From G965197675 sp965197675 (GTDB taxonomy: Bacteria; Chloroflexota; Dehalococcoidia; Plut-88900), in the NCBI GenBank assembly GCA_965197675.1, contig OZ240221.1:2356001-2420000 (forward strand): DNA of 64,000 bases, written 5' to 3'. The notes beneath the pieces were generated by a model. The model did no database searches, was not told the origin of the DNA, and worked only from the letters and a program-made list of their open reading frames with translations. How positions within the stretch are numbered: the first letter of the stretch is position 1; the number at the start of each line of letters is the position of its first letter. The position numbers and the translations under genes are program-made. This document shows, piece after piece, positions 43,217 through 51,311 of this stretch.

Positions 43217-44065
43217 TCAGGAAAGTCGTCTTACGAAAACCGGCGCGCCTATCCGAGCCATAGTCAACGAAGCGGCACTTCCATTTTTCTGGGATATCTC
43301 CAGGTGTCCACCACTACCGATGATCCCCAGCAGACCGCCGGCCTCCTCGTAGGAGCCGCTAACTCCCTTGATTTTGCACCCCTTTACTTCTATCTCTAGC
43401 CCGCCGCCTGGTAGATCACCGGCCGCTATATTAGTCACCAGGTTTCCATACTGGTCTATGTGAACAATCTCACCGTGAATAGCACCATCTGACGCGGCTT
43501 TGGGCAGGGGGACAGCGAACGCCACAACAGAATATATCGGCTCCCCCAATTCCTCCAGAGGCACACCCAAAGAAAGGTGGGCTGCCACCGGAGCAAAGAT
43601 ATCTCTCCCGTGAAACGTTGCGCTTATCTCAGGACGCCAATATCTACGGTTGGTGAGGACAATGCCCTCGAACCCCTTGGGAAGCGCCTGATGATCAGGT
43701 TTCGATGATACTTTCTGCTTGGCTTGGGTACAGGAGCCGCCTTGTAAGGCATCTGCCAGGACGTAGCTAAGAACCCCGTTGTCCGGCCCGATGAAATAGA
43801 ACCCGCCCCCTCTCAAAAGCAATGGCCTTCGGCTGGTGCCGACTCCGGGATCAATCACCGCCACGTGAATAGTGCCCCCAGGATAGTAACGATAGGCACT
43901 GCCTAGAACGAATGACCCTTCTCGCACGTTCCTAGGCGATACCGAGTGGGAGACATCAACAATAGTTACATTGGGGTTTATGCTCAGAAGCGCCCCCTTC
44001 ATCGCCGCCACGTAGCCATCCCTCAAGCCAAAGTCAGTAGTGAAAGTGATTATCGAAGACATCAA
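43217..44065 (-). CDS. SAM hydroxide adenosyltransferase (DUF62 / chlorinase-fluorinase family)
   Basis: 282 residues. The N-terminal ITFTTDFGLRDGYVAAMKG (5-23) and VDVSHSVSPRNVREGSFVL are hallmarks of the family that splits S-adenosylmethionine with water, giving adenosine and methionine; rare members use halide. VIDPGVGTSRRPL and FIGPDNGVLS also fit. The long halogenase loop is not obvious, so the hydroxide form is the default. Physiological role is unclear in general. Confidence 0.92.
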   Translation of the reverse strand: MMSSIITFTTDFGLRDGYVAAMKGALLSINPNVTIVDVSHSVSPRNVREGSFVLGSAYRYYPGGTIHVAVIDPGVGTSRRPLLLRGGGFYFIGPDNGVLSYVLADALQGGSCTQAKQKVSSKPDHQALPKGFEGIVLTNRRYWRPEISATFHGRDIFAPVAAHLSLGVPLEELGEPIYSVVAFAVPLPKAASDGAIHGEIVHIDQYGNLVTNIAAGDLPGGGLEIEVKGCKIKGVSGSYEEAGGLLGIIGSGGHLEISQKNGSAASLTMARIGAPVFVRRLS

Positions 44066-44122
44066 CAGTGACCGACCCAGCTGCCCATGACGTATCAGAG
44101 AGGCCGCCTTGCAGGAGCAGTG

Positions 44123-44338
44123 TTAAGTAAATCTTACGCTGAGAATGGAGATAAAGATGAAAACTATGACGAGGAAGATGGTGGCCTGAAATAGGGTCTT
44201 CTCCAGGCCCCGGCGTGTGCGGAATCCGGTACTGGTCTGAGAAAATACGTTCCCCATGCCTGGCCCCTTCACTTGAAGCAAGATAACCCCAATCAGAACT
44301 ACCGATATCAGGATTTGGATGATATTGAGAAGTGACAT
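44123..44338 (-). CDS. secG: Preprotein translocase subunit SecG
   Basis: 71 residues with two membrane helices (3-22 and 51-69) flanking the SecG signature LLQVKGPGMGNVFSQTSTGFRTRRGLEKTLFQAT. It is a small accessory subunit of the SecYEG channel. It is probably co-transcribed with gatB, whose stop lies 19 bp upstream. Confidence 0.95.
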   Translation of the reverse strand: MSLLNIIQILISVVLIGVILLQVKGPGMGNVFSQTSTGFRTRRGLEKTLFQATIFLVIVFIFISILSVRFT

Positions 44339-44357
44339 TTTAGATATAGATATTCCT

Positions 44358-45869
44358 TTACTTCTTCGCCTGAAGCTGCTCCTTCAGAAGCTTGTTTACC
44401 ATAGCTGGGTTGGCTCTTCCTCGGGTAACTTTCATTACCTGTCCCACCAGAAAGGTAAGGGCCTGCTCCTTGCCCCTAGAGAAATCCGCCACCGCTTCAG
44501 GATTGCTATCCAATACCTCGGTCACCACACCGCCGATCTGGTCAACGTCGGTTATCTGCGACAGACCCTTTTCCTTCACGATCTGGCTGGCTGGCTTGCC
44601 CGAATCAAACATCTCCTCGAAGACTCCCTTGGCCATCTTGCCCGATATGGTGCCGTCCTCTATCAGGTTTAGAAGCTCAGAGAGGGACTTGGGTGTTATC
44701 CTGGACTGTTTGATATGGATGCCTTCTGCATTCAACAATCGAGCAAAGTCTCCCAGCATCCAGGTACTGACCACCTTTGCCCTGCTGATGATATCCCCAC
44801 CATGTCCGCCCTTGGCAATCTCGATACACTCCTCGAAGAAATCGGCCATCGACTCGGAGTTGACCAACACGCCGGCATCTTTGGGGGGGAGCTGATACTG
44901 GGACGTGAACCGATGGAAGCGGGCGTCAGGAAGCTCCGGAAGACGACTTCTTATCTCCTCGACCCACTTCCTGTCGATGACCATAGGCGGCAGATCAGGC
45001 TCTGGGAAGTACCTATAGTCGTGGGCGTACTCCTTGCTGCGCTGAGAAACAGTTGTCCCCTCGTCCTCTAACCAGCCCCGGGTCTCCTGTTCTATACGTT
45101 CACCCTCTCGCAGTAACCTTTCCTGTCGCTCCATCTCGTAAAGCAGGGCTCGATAGACCGATCGGAAGCTGTTCATGTTCTTCACTTCTACTTTGACGGC
45201 CATCTCTGCAGAACCCACTGGTCTGAGACTGATGTTGGCATCGCAGCGGAAGCTGCCCGACTCCATGTTGCCGGTGGATACCCCCAGGTACTGAAGAATG
45301 GTACGAAGCTTCATCAGATAGAGCCGTGCTTCCTCGGCAGACCTCAAGTCCGGTTCACCCACGATCTCCATGAGAGGCACCCCTGAGCGATTAACATCCA
45401 CCTGAGAGTAGGATTCTCCACTGGAGTCCTCTCGATGGACCAGCCTAGCCGTGTCCTCTTCCAAATGGACCCTGGTTATCCCCACCTCTTTGCTCGCCCT
45501 ATCGAGCTGTATTGGCAACCATCCATTGCTGGAAAAGGGTTGGTCGTATTGGGAAATCTGATATCCCTTCATAAGGTCTGGATAGGGGTAGTTTTTACGA
45601 TCGAACTTGGTGTGTTCAGCGATGGTACAGTTTAAGGCCAGTGCGGTCATAATCGTGTATTCAACGGCCTTCTTGTTTATGACGGGGAGAACGCCAGGCA
45701 TTCCCAAGCAGATGGGGCATACGTGAGTGTTGGGTGGGGAATTCACATAGTCGGTGCTGCACGAGCAGAACATCTTGCTCTGAGTGATCAGTTGGGAATG
45801 AACTTCCAGGCCGATCACCGTCTCGTACTCCAGGTGGGTCTTAGTTGAAGTACCTGTCGACGTATTCAT
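44358..45869 (-). CDS. gatB: Asp/Glu-tRNA amidotransferase subunit B
   Basis: 503 residues. GatB phosphorylates and amidates mischarged Glu-tRNA(Gln) or Asp-tRNA(Asn) together with GatA and GatC, which are not in this window. Signatures: ETVIGLEVHSQLITQSKMFCSC, CPICLGMPGVLPVINKKAV, DLMKGYQISQYDQP, HLEEDTARLVH and the C-terminal YqeY-like tail domain (GKMAKGVFEEMFDSG). Full length. Confidence 0.97.
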   Translation of the reverse strand: MNTSTGTSTKTHLEYETVIGLEVHSQLITQSKMFCSCSTDYVNSPPNTHVCPICLGMPGVLPVINKKAVEYTIMTALALNCTIAEHTKFDRKNYPYPDLMKGYQISQYDQPFSSNGWLPIQLDRASKEVGITRVHLEEDTARLVHREDSSGESYSQVDVNRSGVPLMEIVGEPDLRSAEEARLYLMKLRTILQYLGVSTGNMESGSFRCDANISLRPVGSAEMAVKVEVKNMNSFRSVYRALLYEMERQERLLREGERIEQETRGWLEDEGTTVSQRSKEYAHDYRYFPEPDLPPMVIDRKWVEEIRSRLPELPDARFHRFTSQYQLPPKDAGVLVNSESMADFFEECIEIAKGGHGGDIISRAKVVSTWMLGDFARLLNAEGIHIKQSRITPKSLSELLNLIEDGTISGKMAKGVFEEMFDSGKPASQIVKEKGLSQITDVDQIGGVVTEVLDSNPEAVADFSRGKEQALTFLVGQVMKVTRGRANPAMVNKLLKEQLQAKK

Positions 45870-45940
45870 AATCAGTATCTACGAGTATAGCACTGGCGAT
45901 TGGCCAGGTACAACGCGAACGAACATCACGTCTTCAATCA

Positions 45941-46606
45941 TCATTCCTGCCAGGCTCCCTCCCCTATCACAGGCACGAAGCGACAAGGCCCCATGCTCCT
46001 GATTTTCAATCCAAGTTCTTGCTTCAGCACCCATTTCAAGTCCTGCTCTTCTCGAGAGCCCACGGGCAAGACCATTCGACCTTCTGTTTTGAGCTGGCCC
46101 AAGAGGACCTGAGGTATTTGGGGGAGACCTGCTGACACTACTATGGCGTCGTAGGGAGCATATTCGGGGCACCCGAGGGTCTCATCCGCCTGCTCAACCC
46201 AGACGTTTACACAGCCCAGCATCTTAGTAAGCTCGGCCACCCCTTGGGTGAGCTCGGAGATCCTCTCCACGGTCACGACTCTCCTTGCCAACTGAGAGAG
46301 CAATACGGCCTCATATCCACTGCCCGCCCCCACCTCCAACACTTCTTCGTCACCTTTAAGGTCGAGGGCCTCCAGCATCATAGCTACTATTAAAGGTTGG
46401 GATATAGTCTGTCCGTAGCCGATAGACAAGGGCATGTCCTCGTAGGCGAGATGCCGCAAATGAGAGGGGACAAAGGCCTCCCTTGGAGTTCTCTCCATGG
46501 CCTCTATGACCCGCTTGTCTCTGATTCCTCCTCTCCGTAGCTCCTGGCCTAGGCGTTGCTGAGCAGTGTCCAATTGAGAGGAGGAATCCTTGAATATCCC
46601 CCACAT
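45941..46606 (-). CDS. pcm: Protein-L-isoaspartate O-methyltransferase
   Basis: 221 residues; methylates isoaspartyl residues in damaged proteins. Family signatures: RTPREAFVP, EDMPLSIGYGQTISQPLIVAMMLEAL, motif I VLEVGAGSGYEAVLLSQL, and the C-terminal GRMVLPVGSREEQDL. It is divergent from larB; a pair of operator-like direct repeats lies between the two. Confidence 0.96.
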   Translation of the reverse strand: MWGIFKDSSSQLDTAQQRLGQELRRGGIRDKRVIEAMERTPREAFVPSHLRHLAYEDMPLSIGYGQTISQPLIVAMMLEALDLKGDEEVLEVGAGSGYEAVLLSQLARRVVTVERISELTQGVAELTKMLGCVNVWVEQADETLGCPEYAPYDAIVVSAGLPQIPQVLLGQLKTEGRMVLPVGSREEQDLKWVLKQELGLKIRSMGPCRFVPVIGEGAWQE

Positions 46607-46659
46607 ATGAATTCACCTTCAAAACTCATACTAACAAACGGCTGCGAGCCAGTACAACT

Positions 46660-46714
46660 GGAGTAGTGTTTAGCGACAACTAAATATGGAGTAGTGCTTA
46701 GCGACAACTAAATA
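46660..46714. promoter_or_regulatory. Tandem operator-like direct repeats between pcm and larB
   Basis: Two 27-bp units, 46660-46686 and 46688-46714, differ at one base and repeat with a 28-bp period. Each contains the interrupted palindrome TTTAG-CGACAA-CTAAA (CTTAG in the second unit). They sit upstream of a TATAAT-containing promoter for larB. The sequence is not part of families A to D. Confidence 0.6.
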
Positions 46715-46723
46715 AAGTGGCTT

Positions 46724-46753
46724 TTGTTCAAGACGAGCAGCCGATGATATAAT
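46724..46753 (+). promoter_or_regulatory. Putative sigma-70 promoter for larB
   Basis: TTGTTC (46724-46729), an 18-bp spacer and a perfect TATAAT (46748-46753). It lies 10 bp downstream of the tandem operator-like repeats and 33-60 bp before the possible larB starts. Confidence 0.5.
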
Positions 46754-46812
46754 TATCCACTCCAATTCGCAAAGGTAAAAGAGCCATCGATAGAACCAGC
46801 CTCCGACATCTA

Positions 46813-47547
46813 TTGGGAAAAGTGCGCGCCGGAGAAGTCGATATAGAGGAAGCGCTTGACACTCTGCGGCACTTGCCCTACCAGGACTTGGGATTCGCCA
46901 AGATAGACCACCACCGAGCCCTCAGAAAGGGCGCGCCGGAGGTGGTGCTGGGTGAGGGTAAAACTCCAGATCAAGTCGCCGCCATAGCAAAAGAGTTGGC
47001 GGCACGAAGCGATTGGTTTCTCATAACTCGAACCGATTCTCAAGCCCACGACGCAGTGAAGGCCCAGATACCCGACGCTTCCTATAACGATACAGCCCGC
47101 GCCATCTATCTAGACCAGCGTGACAAACAAGGCCTGAAGCAGGGGATAGTAGTGGTCAGCGCAGGTACGGCGGACATGCCCATAGCCGAAGAAGCCTCTC
47201 TTACTTGCGAGCTAATGGGCAACGAAGCTAAGAAGATATACGACGTGGGAATAGCCGGTCTACATAGACTGCTGGACCATACCGAATACTTACAGCAAGC
47301 CAACGTCATCATAGTGGTAGCGGGCATGGAGGGAGCACTTCCTGGGCTTGTGGGAGGGCTCGCATCGGCGCCAGTGATAGCCGTTCCCACCAGCATCGGC
47401 TATGGGGTTGGCCTGGGTGGGCTGGCAGCCCTTACTACCATGCTGAGCACCTGTGTTCCCGGAGTGGCTGTGGTGAATATCGATAACGGATTCGGTGCTG
47501 GCTACCTGGCATCGATAATAAACCATCGGCTATGGGAAAAGGATTGA
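46813..47547 (+). CDS. larB: LarB: pyridinium-3,5-biscarboxylic acid mononucleotide synthase
   Basis: First enzyme of nickel-pincer cofactor synthesis: it carboxylates and hydrolyses nicotinic acid adenine dinucleotide. The C-terminal AIR-carboxylase-like domain is clear (VVVSAGTADMPIAEEA, DVGIAGLHRLL, VVAGMEGALPGLVGGL and PTSIGYGVGLGGLAALTTMLSTC). The helical N-terminus LRHLLGKVRAGEVDIEEALDTLR is typical, and its start extends upstream of TTG 46813, so an earlier non-ATG start (for example ATC at 46786) is possible. 244 residues from the TTG. larC, larE and larA are not in the window. Confidence 0.93.
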   Translation: MGKVRAGEVDIEEALDTLRHLPYQDLGFAKIDHHRALRKGAPEVVLGEGKTPDQVAAIAKELAARSDWFLITRTDSQAHDAVKAQIPDASYNDTARAIYLDQRDKQGLKQGIVVVSAGTADMPIAEEASLTCELMGNEAKKIYDVGIAGLHRLLDHTEYLQQANVIIVVAGMEGALPGLVGGLASAPVIAVPTSIGYGVGLGGLAALTTMLSTCVPGVAVVNIDNGFGAGYLASIINHRLWEKD

Positions 47548-47578
47548 GTCTGCTGTTCTGGCGCAGTCGATATAAGGA

Positions 47579-47613
47579 GGGAGAGTTTCCTTTATCGCAA
47601 AGGAGACTCTCCT
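47579..47613 (+). terminator. Strong hairpin after larB
   Basis: GGGAGAGTTTCCTTT (47579-47593) pairs with AAAGGAGACTCTCCT (47599-47613) over 15 positions including two G-U pairs, with loop ATCGC. No T-run follows, so it may be a bidirectional or processing hairpin rather than a classical terminator. Confidence 0.5.
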
Positions 47614-47702
47614 ATGAAATCCCTGCTCAGGACGACGAGAAATGGATCAGCCCAGCAGTGAGTACTTGGGATTTCGATGGCGGCCGTTGTAGTTGCTAAT
47701 GC

Positions 47703-47939
47703 TCAGCCGGCCTTGCGGACTTCTAGCAATTCGCCGGGAGCCAATGCTACTCTCCTAACATTAACCCCGAACTTCAGGAGCCAGTACCAGAGAGTGCCCT
47801 TGTTCACTCCCATTTCCTCGGCCATAGCCGGAAGTCCCATTTGGTTGTACATCTCTGGCAGCAACTGTTCCAAGGGCCGATTGTAGCGCTGCTCCACTTG
47901 GCGCATAAGCTTACTTTTACGCTGCATAGATTCTCCCAC
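47703..47939 (-). CDS. Small HTH protein, probable DNA-binding regulator
   Basis: 78 residues. After a basic N-terminus (MQRKSKLMRQVEQRY) comes a helix-turn-helix, GLPAMAEEMGVNKGTLWYWLLKFGV (about 35-59), followed by a short tail. I know of similar small proteins in Chloroflexota but no function. The start is ATG at 47939 preceded by GGAGG. Two strong tandem promoters and a perfect 18-bp palindrome lie upstream, consistent with a self-regulated transcription factor; a transposase-derived HTH remnant is the alternative. Confidence 0.75.
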   Translation of the reverse strand: MGESMQRKSKLMRQVEQRYNRPLEQLLPEMYNQMGLPAMAEEMGVNKGTLWYWLLKFGVNVRRVALAPGELLEVRKAG

Positions 47940-47956
47940 CTCCTGGAGTTAGGCAC

Positions 47957-47985
47957 ATATTAACGACGATTCCAAACTTTGTCAA
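47957..47985 (-). promoter_or_regulatory. Sigma-70 promoter P1 of the HTH gene
   Basis: On the minus strand: TTGACA (47985-47980), a 17-bp spacer and TAATAT (47962-47957). The -35 is perfect and the -10 has one mismatch. The initiation point would be about 10-12 bp before the ribosome site. Confidence 0.7.
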
Positions 47986-48036
47986 GAGCATATATTAAAC
48001 TTTCCTATGACTGCGTCCAGTATCATTCTTATACAT

Positions 48037-48065
48037 ATTTTAAACTAGTTTAAAAACATTGTCAA
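48037..48065 (-). promoter_or_regulatory. Sigma-70 promoter P2 of the HTH gene with overlapping palindromic operator
   Basis: TTGACA (48065-48060), a 17-bp spacer and TAAAAT (48042-48037). The perfect 18-bp palindrome TTTTAAACTAGTTTAAAA (48038-48055) covers the spacer and -10, where a bound dimer would block RNA polymerase. Related half-sites CATATATTAAAC (47989-48000) and ACATATTAAC (47955-47964) lie near P1. Confidence 0.65.
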
Positions 48066-48210
48066 GTCCGCTCCCAGGCGTAAATGATGTCCATATCTCT
48101 TATGGCAATGCCTAAATCGAGCCGATATTATAAGTTTGAAACCACGCTAGAGTCAGTAAATGCCCGACTTACCTGGATTCCCGACCTCCAACACCCTTTC
48201 ACTTGATGGG

Positions 48211-48455
48211 CCTGTCTCAGAAAAGCAAGGGCCTTGTTCCTCAACCGCCCGCCCCAGGTGGGTTTTTCTTTGTGGGGGGGGACACCCCCCATGTTCCCCA
48301 CCAGAGGAATGGTTCCCTCTGCACTCTCTCTCGCTATGAATAGGTTTGGGATGTGGACTTGTTTCAGAAAAACAAAGTCCTTGTTCCCCAACTGCCCGCC
48401 CAGGGTGGGGTTGAAGTATTGGGCACGTCTCCCCTCCCCTACTGGAGGGATGTAT
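48211..48455. repeat. Two adjacent family A repeats (copies 7 and 8)
   Basis: The first starts CCTGTCTCAGAA (48211), with GGGGGGGGACACCCCCC and CCAGAGGAATGGTTCCCTCTG. The second starts TGTTTCAGAAAA (about 48359), with the CCCGCCC part and ACTGGAGGGATG. They belong to the repeat-dense, gene-free stretch from the HTH promoters to 49324. Confidence 0.75.
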
Positions 48456-48519
48456 CTCTACCGGACTCGCCACGCGCGGGTTTCCGGGACAAGCTTTCTC
48501 TGGATTCCCGTGTCAAGCA

Positions 48520-48786
48520 GGGATCTTTGAATAACTCCAGCATTGTCCCAAAATGAAGCGTTCCAACTGTCATTACTTCGATAAGCTCAGCACGGAGTCT
48601 GAACGGAGCCCTTCGGCTATGCTCAGAGCTTGCCCCGCACTTGATGCGGGGGGGGACTCATCGAAGTGAAGAAGCTAAAACATCTGCCTGTAAAGCCACG
48701 ATGTATTTGATGGACCGCTTTGGATTCTTCGCTACGCTCAGAATGACACTGGTCTGAGGCTTGATCGCAAGTTACGCAAAGGTCTC
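48520..48786. mobile_element. MITE, copy 2 (267 bp), with a perfect 9-bp target duplication
   Basis: Same element as at 26205. Left end GGGATCTTTGAATAACT and inverse right end GAGACCTTTGCGTAACT match at 13 of 17. Flanked on both sides by TGTCAAGCA (48511-48519 and 48787-48795), the loop of a family B palindrome. Inside is an extra insertion of about 23 bp (CTTGCCCCGCACTTGATGCG). No transposase is encoded. Confidence 0.85.
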
Positions 48787-48852
48787 TGTCAAGCACGGGA
48801 TGACTTGCCTGCTACAGGCAGACGGAAAAGAAGGGGGCACGGTAAGAGCTCA

Positions 48853-49003
48853 TCTCAGTAAGGCATACACCCTATTCCCCAACCGCCCGCCCCAGGTGGG
48901 TTTTGCATATAGGGGGACATCCTCCTTCGACCAAGCTCAGGACAGGCCCAAGCCCCCCACCAGAGGGAGGTTTCCCTCTGGACTCCCTCTCAATATATGC
49001 GGG
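48853..49003. repeat. Family A interspersed repeat, copy 9
   Basis: Contains CCCCAACCGCCCGCCCCAGG, ATAGGGGGACATCC, and the hairpin CCAGAGGGA-GG-TTTCCCTCTGG. The remaining bases to 49324 show only TTCGACTGGCTCAGGATGAG-type repeats and no gene. Confidence 0.75.
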
Positions 49004-49324
49004 AACATCAAGGCATAGCTGACCACCGTGCATTTTCTTCGACTGGCTCAGGATGAGCGGGAGATGTCCACTCCCCTGCAGCACTCCTCGGATGGATTCC
49101 AGTGCCAAGCAGGGATGTGACCTGTCTGCTGCACCTGTCTACCACCAGGTAGAGACAGACGGTGTAGAGTGTGAGGACAAGGTCTAACCTTCCTCCGTAG
49201 GACTTATCTTTCAGCTTGACGCTTATTTCTGCCCTTTGTTAGACTGACCTGCAATGACGCGGATGCAACAGTGCCAGTCCACTAGCAAGATCGACCCACG
49301 AATGGAGATCCTTAACTCACACCC

Positions 49325-49816
49325 ATGGCTAAGGTAAACGCTGTAACCGCCATAAGACAAAACCACGCAATGGAGCATGCCACCATCTCTCTGCTCATTC
49401 AGAGGTTTGGCGTGAACACCCGAATCGCTGGCAGGGCTACCGCGGGTTGTTTCTATCTCTACGGCAATCTACCCACCGAGGCGGTCAAGGAGGCAACTTG
49501 CGAGGCTCTGGCTCGGCTCAAGAAGGGTGAAAAGGAACTGGCATTATCTCCATTCTGTGGCACGAATATAGCGGTGACCGGAGCCATGTCCGGCATCGCT
49601 TCCCTACTCGCCTTGGGGAGCCGCAACAGAGTGCTGAATTTGCCTCGGGTACTGGCGGCGGCAATCATAGCTGCAGTGGCGGCTCAACCCATGGGAAGGC
49701 TGATGCAGAAGCACTTTACAACCACTCCCCAGATCACAAGCCTAGAAATAGACCGAATCACCAAGTCTGGCAGAGGACCACTGACCATCCACAAAGTGGA
49801 GACCACCAGAGGATAG
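49325..49816 (+). CDS. DUF6391-like membrane-associated protein
   Basis: 163 residues. The N-terminal motif AIRQNHAMEHATISLLIQRFG (9-29) with its paired histidines is what I associate with DUF6391 proteins. Two hydrophobic stretches follow (NIAVTGAMSGIASLLALG and VLAAAIIAAVAAQPMG), then a polar tail. The function is unknown. The conserved His-rich N-terminus could bind a metal, which is speculation. The ATG at 49325 is the natural start. The tRNA-Arg gene follows 44 bp downstream. Confidence 0.7.
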   Translation: MAKVNAVTAIRQNHAMEHATISLLIQRFGVNTRIAGRATAGCFYLYGNLPTEAVKEATCEALARLKKGEKELALSPFCGTNIAVTGAMSGIASLLALGSRNRVLNLPRVLAAAIIAAVAAQPMGRLMQKHFTTTPQITSLEIDRITKSGRGPLTIHKVETTRG

Positions 49817-49860
49817 ATCAGTTAGTATCCGAGCAGCGTTTGCAGTACAATCCAGGCGTC

Positions 49861-49936
<76 letters not shown>

Positions 49937-50060
49937 GTTACACACTTTCCCACCACTAAATCCCCAAAAATCTTCCGATGAAATCCCTGAGCCTACGACA
50001 GTTTTGACTCTCGAGTTTATGAGGGTATAATTTGGCTCATAATTATTGAGGAGGGGGGAC

Positions 50061-51221
50061 TTGGCAACCAAAGTAATCGATATCGATGGCCATGTCGCAG
50101 AACCCATTACCGAGATAATGGGCGAATACCTCGATCCAGCCTTTAAGGATAGGCCACTGCGGCTTTTGTTGGACGAAAAAGGACTGGAGTATGCCGAGAT
50201 AGGTGGGAAGAAGTCATCCATAGTCCAGGGAGGAATTGGCCTGGGTTTGCTCGCGGGTAAGGCCTTCGGGGCAGAGGAGAAGAGCACCTTCTTCCAGCCG
50301 GGCAAGGTCCACTACTATGCTGGCATGATCGATGAGTCATATGACCCTCACGCCAGGGTCAAGTGGATGGACACTGAAGGGATAGATATGTCCTTCCTGT
50401 ACCCCACCTTGGGTCTTCTGTGGGAGGAGGACTGCGACGACCCCAAAACCGCAGCCGCCTACTGTAGAGCATACAACGACTGGTTGGTGGATAACTGTAA
50501 TACCCATCCAGATAGACTGGTCTCCATCGCCCATATCCCGACTAAGGATGTGAATGAGGCAGTGACGGAGGTGCGTAGAACAGCCAAATTAGGGGTCAAA
50601 GGGTTCATGGTTTACAACCATCCCACCAATGGATTGCTATACGGCGACCCCTATTTCGATCCCTTCTACGCCGAAGTCCAAGAGACGGGGCTTCCTCTGG
50701 GAATACACCCCACGACTCACCGAGACTACATAGGGAAAGACGTCTACGGAGAAAAAGATGGGATAGACCTTCAGCTTCTCAGTGATTCGTGGTACAGTCT
50801 AACCTCCATCACATTAGAGGCTCAGGTGGCGCTCCTCAACATGACAGCTCGTGGTGCTTTCGACCGTTTCCCGAACCTCAAGGTGGTGTTCTTGGAGACC
50901 GGTGGCGCGTGGATCAGCTATTTACTTGAACGCATGGACGACAGGTGGGAAGCACAGAAGTACACCTGTCAGTTCGAGCTTCGACCCAGCGAGTATTTCC
51001 AGAGGCAAGGATGGATAGCGCTGGAGCCTAACGAGAGCTTAATCTCCAGCGTAATTGAAGAGGTAGGAGCGAACAAATTCTTCTGGGCCAGCGACTTCCC
51101 CCACGATGATGGTTTCCCAGGTGTAGTGGGAAGGGTCAAGGAGTCTATCAGCCGCTTACCAGAGGAGGACCAGAACAAAGTGCTGGGTGACAACGCCATA
51201 GAAGTGTACAACCTGAACTGA
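50061..51221 (+). CDS. Amidohydrolase-family (TIM-barrel) metal-dependent hydrolase
   Basis: 386 residues from TTG at 50061, with GAGGAGGGGGG directly upstream; the frame is open five codons more, through the ribosome site. The N-terminal strand reads VIDIDGHVAEPIT, a one-His version of the HxH motif common in this Amidohydro_2 subgroup. Later features are IGVHP-like LGIHPTTH, the long insertion around SWYSLTSITLEAQVALLNM, VVFLETGGAW, and the metal Asp in FWASDFPHDDGF. The substrate is unknown; relatives include ACMSD-type decarboxylases. It is of the same subfamily as the pseudogene at 61872. Confidence 0.87.
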   Translation: MATKVIDIDGHVAEPITEIMGEYLDPAFKDRPLRLLLDEKGLEYAEIGGKKSSIVQGGIGLGLLAGKAFGAEEKSTFFQPGKVHYYAGMIDESYDPHARVKWMDTEGIDMSFLYPTLGLLWEEDCDDPKTAAAYCRAYNDWLVDNCNTHPDRLVSIAHIPTKDVNEAVTEVRRTAKLGVKGFMVYNHPTNGLLYGDPYFDPFYAEVQETGLPLGIHPTTHRDYIGKDVYGEKDGIDLQLLSDSWYSLTSITLEAQVALLNMTARGAFDRFPNLKVVFLETGGAWISYLLERMDDRWEAQKYTCQFELRPSEYFQRQGWIALEPNESLISSVIEEVGANKFFWASDFPHDDGFPGVVGRVKESISRLPEEDQNKVLGDNAIEVYNLN

Positions 51222-51311
51222 GGGGATAACCTTCAAGGCGCAACTACGTTTCGAATTGCAGGGAAGTTACATATCTGGATCGGCAAGATTTGTTCATGAG
51301 GAGGGGGGATA

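Noticed and set aside
48130..49320. CRISPR array in the repeat-dense stretch
   Set aside because: The repeats are of several families, irregularly spaced, with no constant spacer length and no cas genes nearby.
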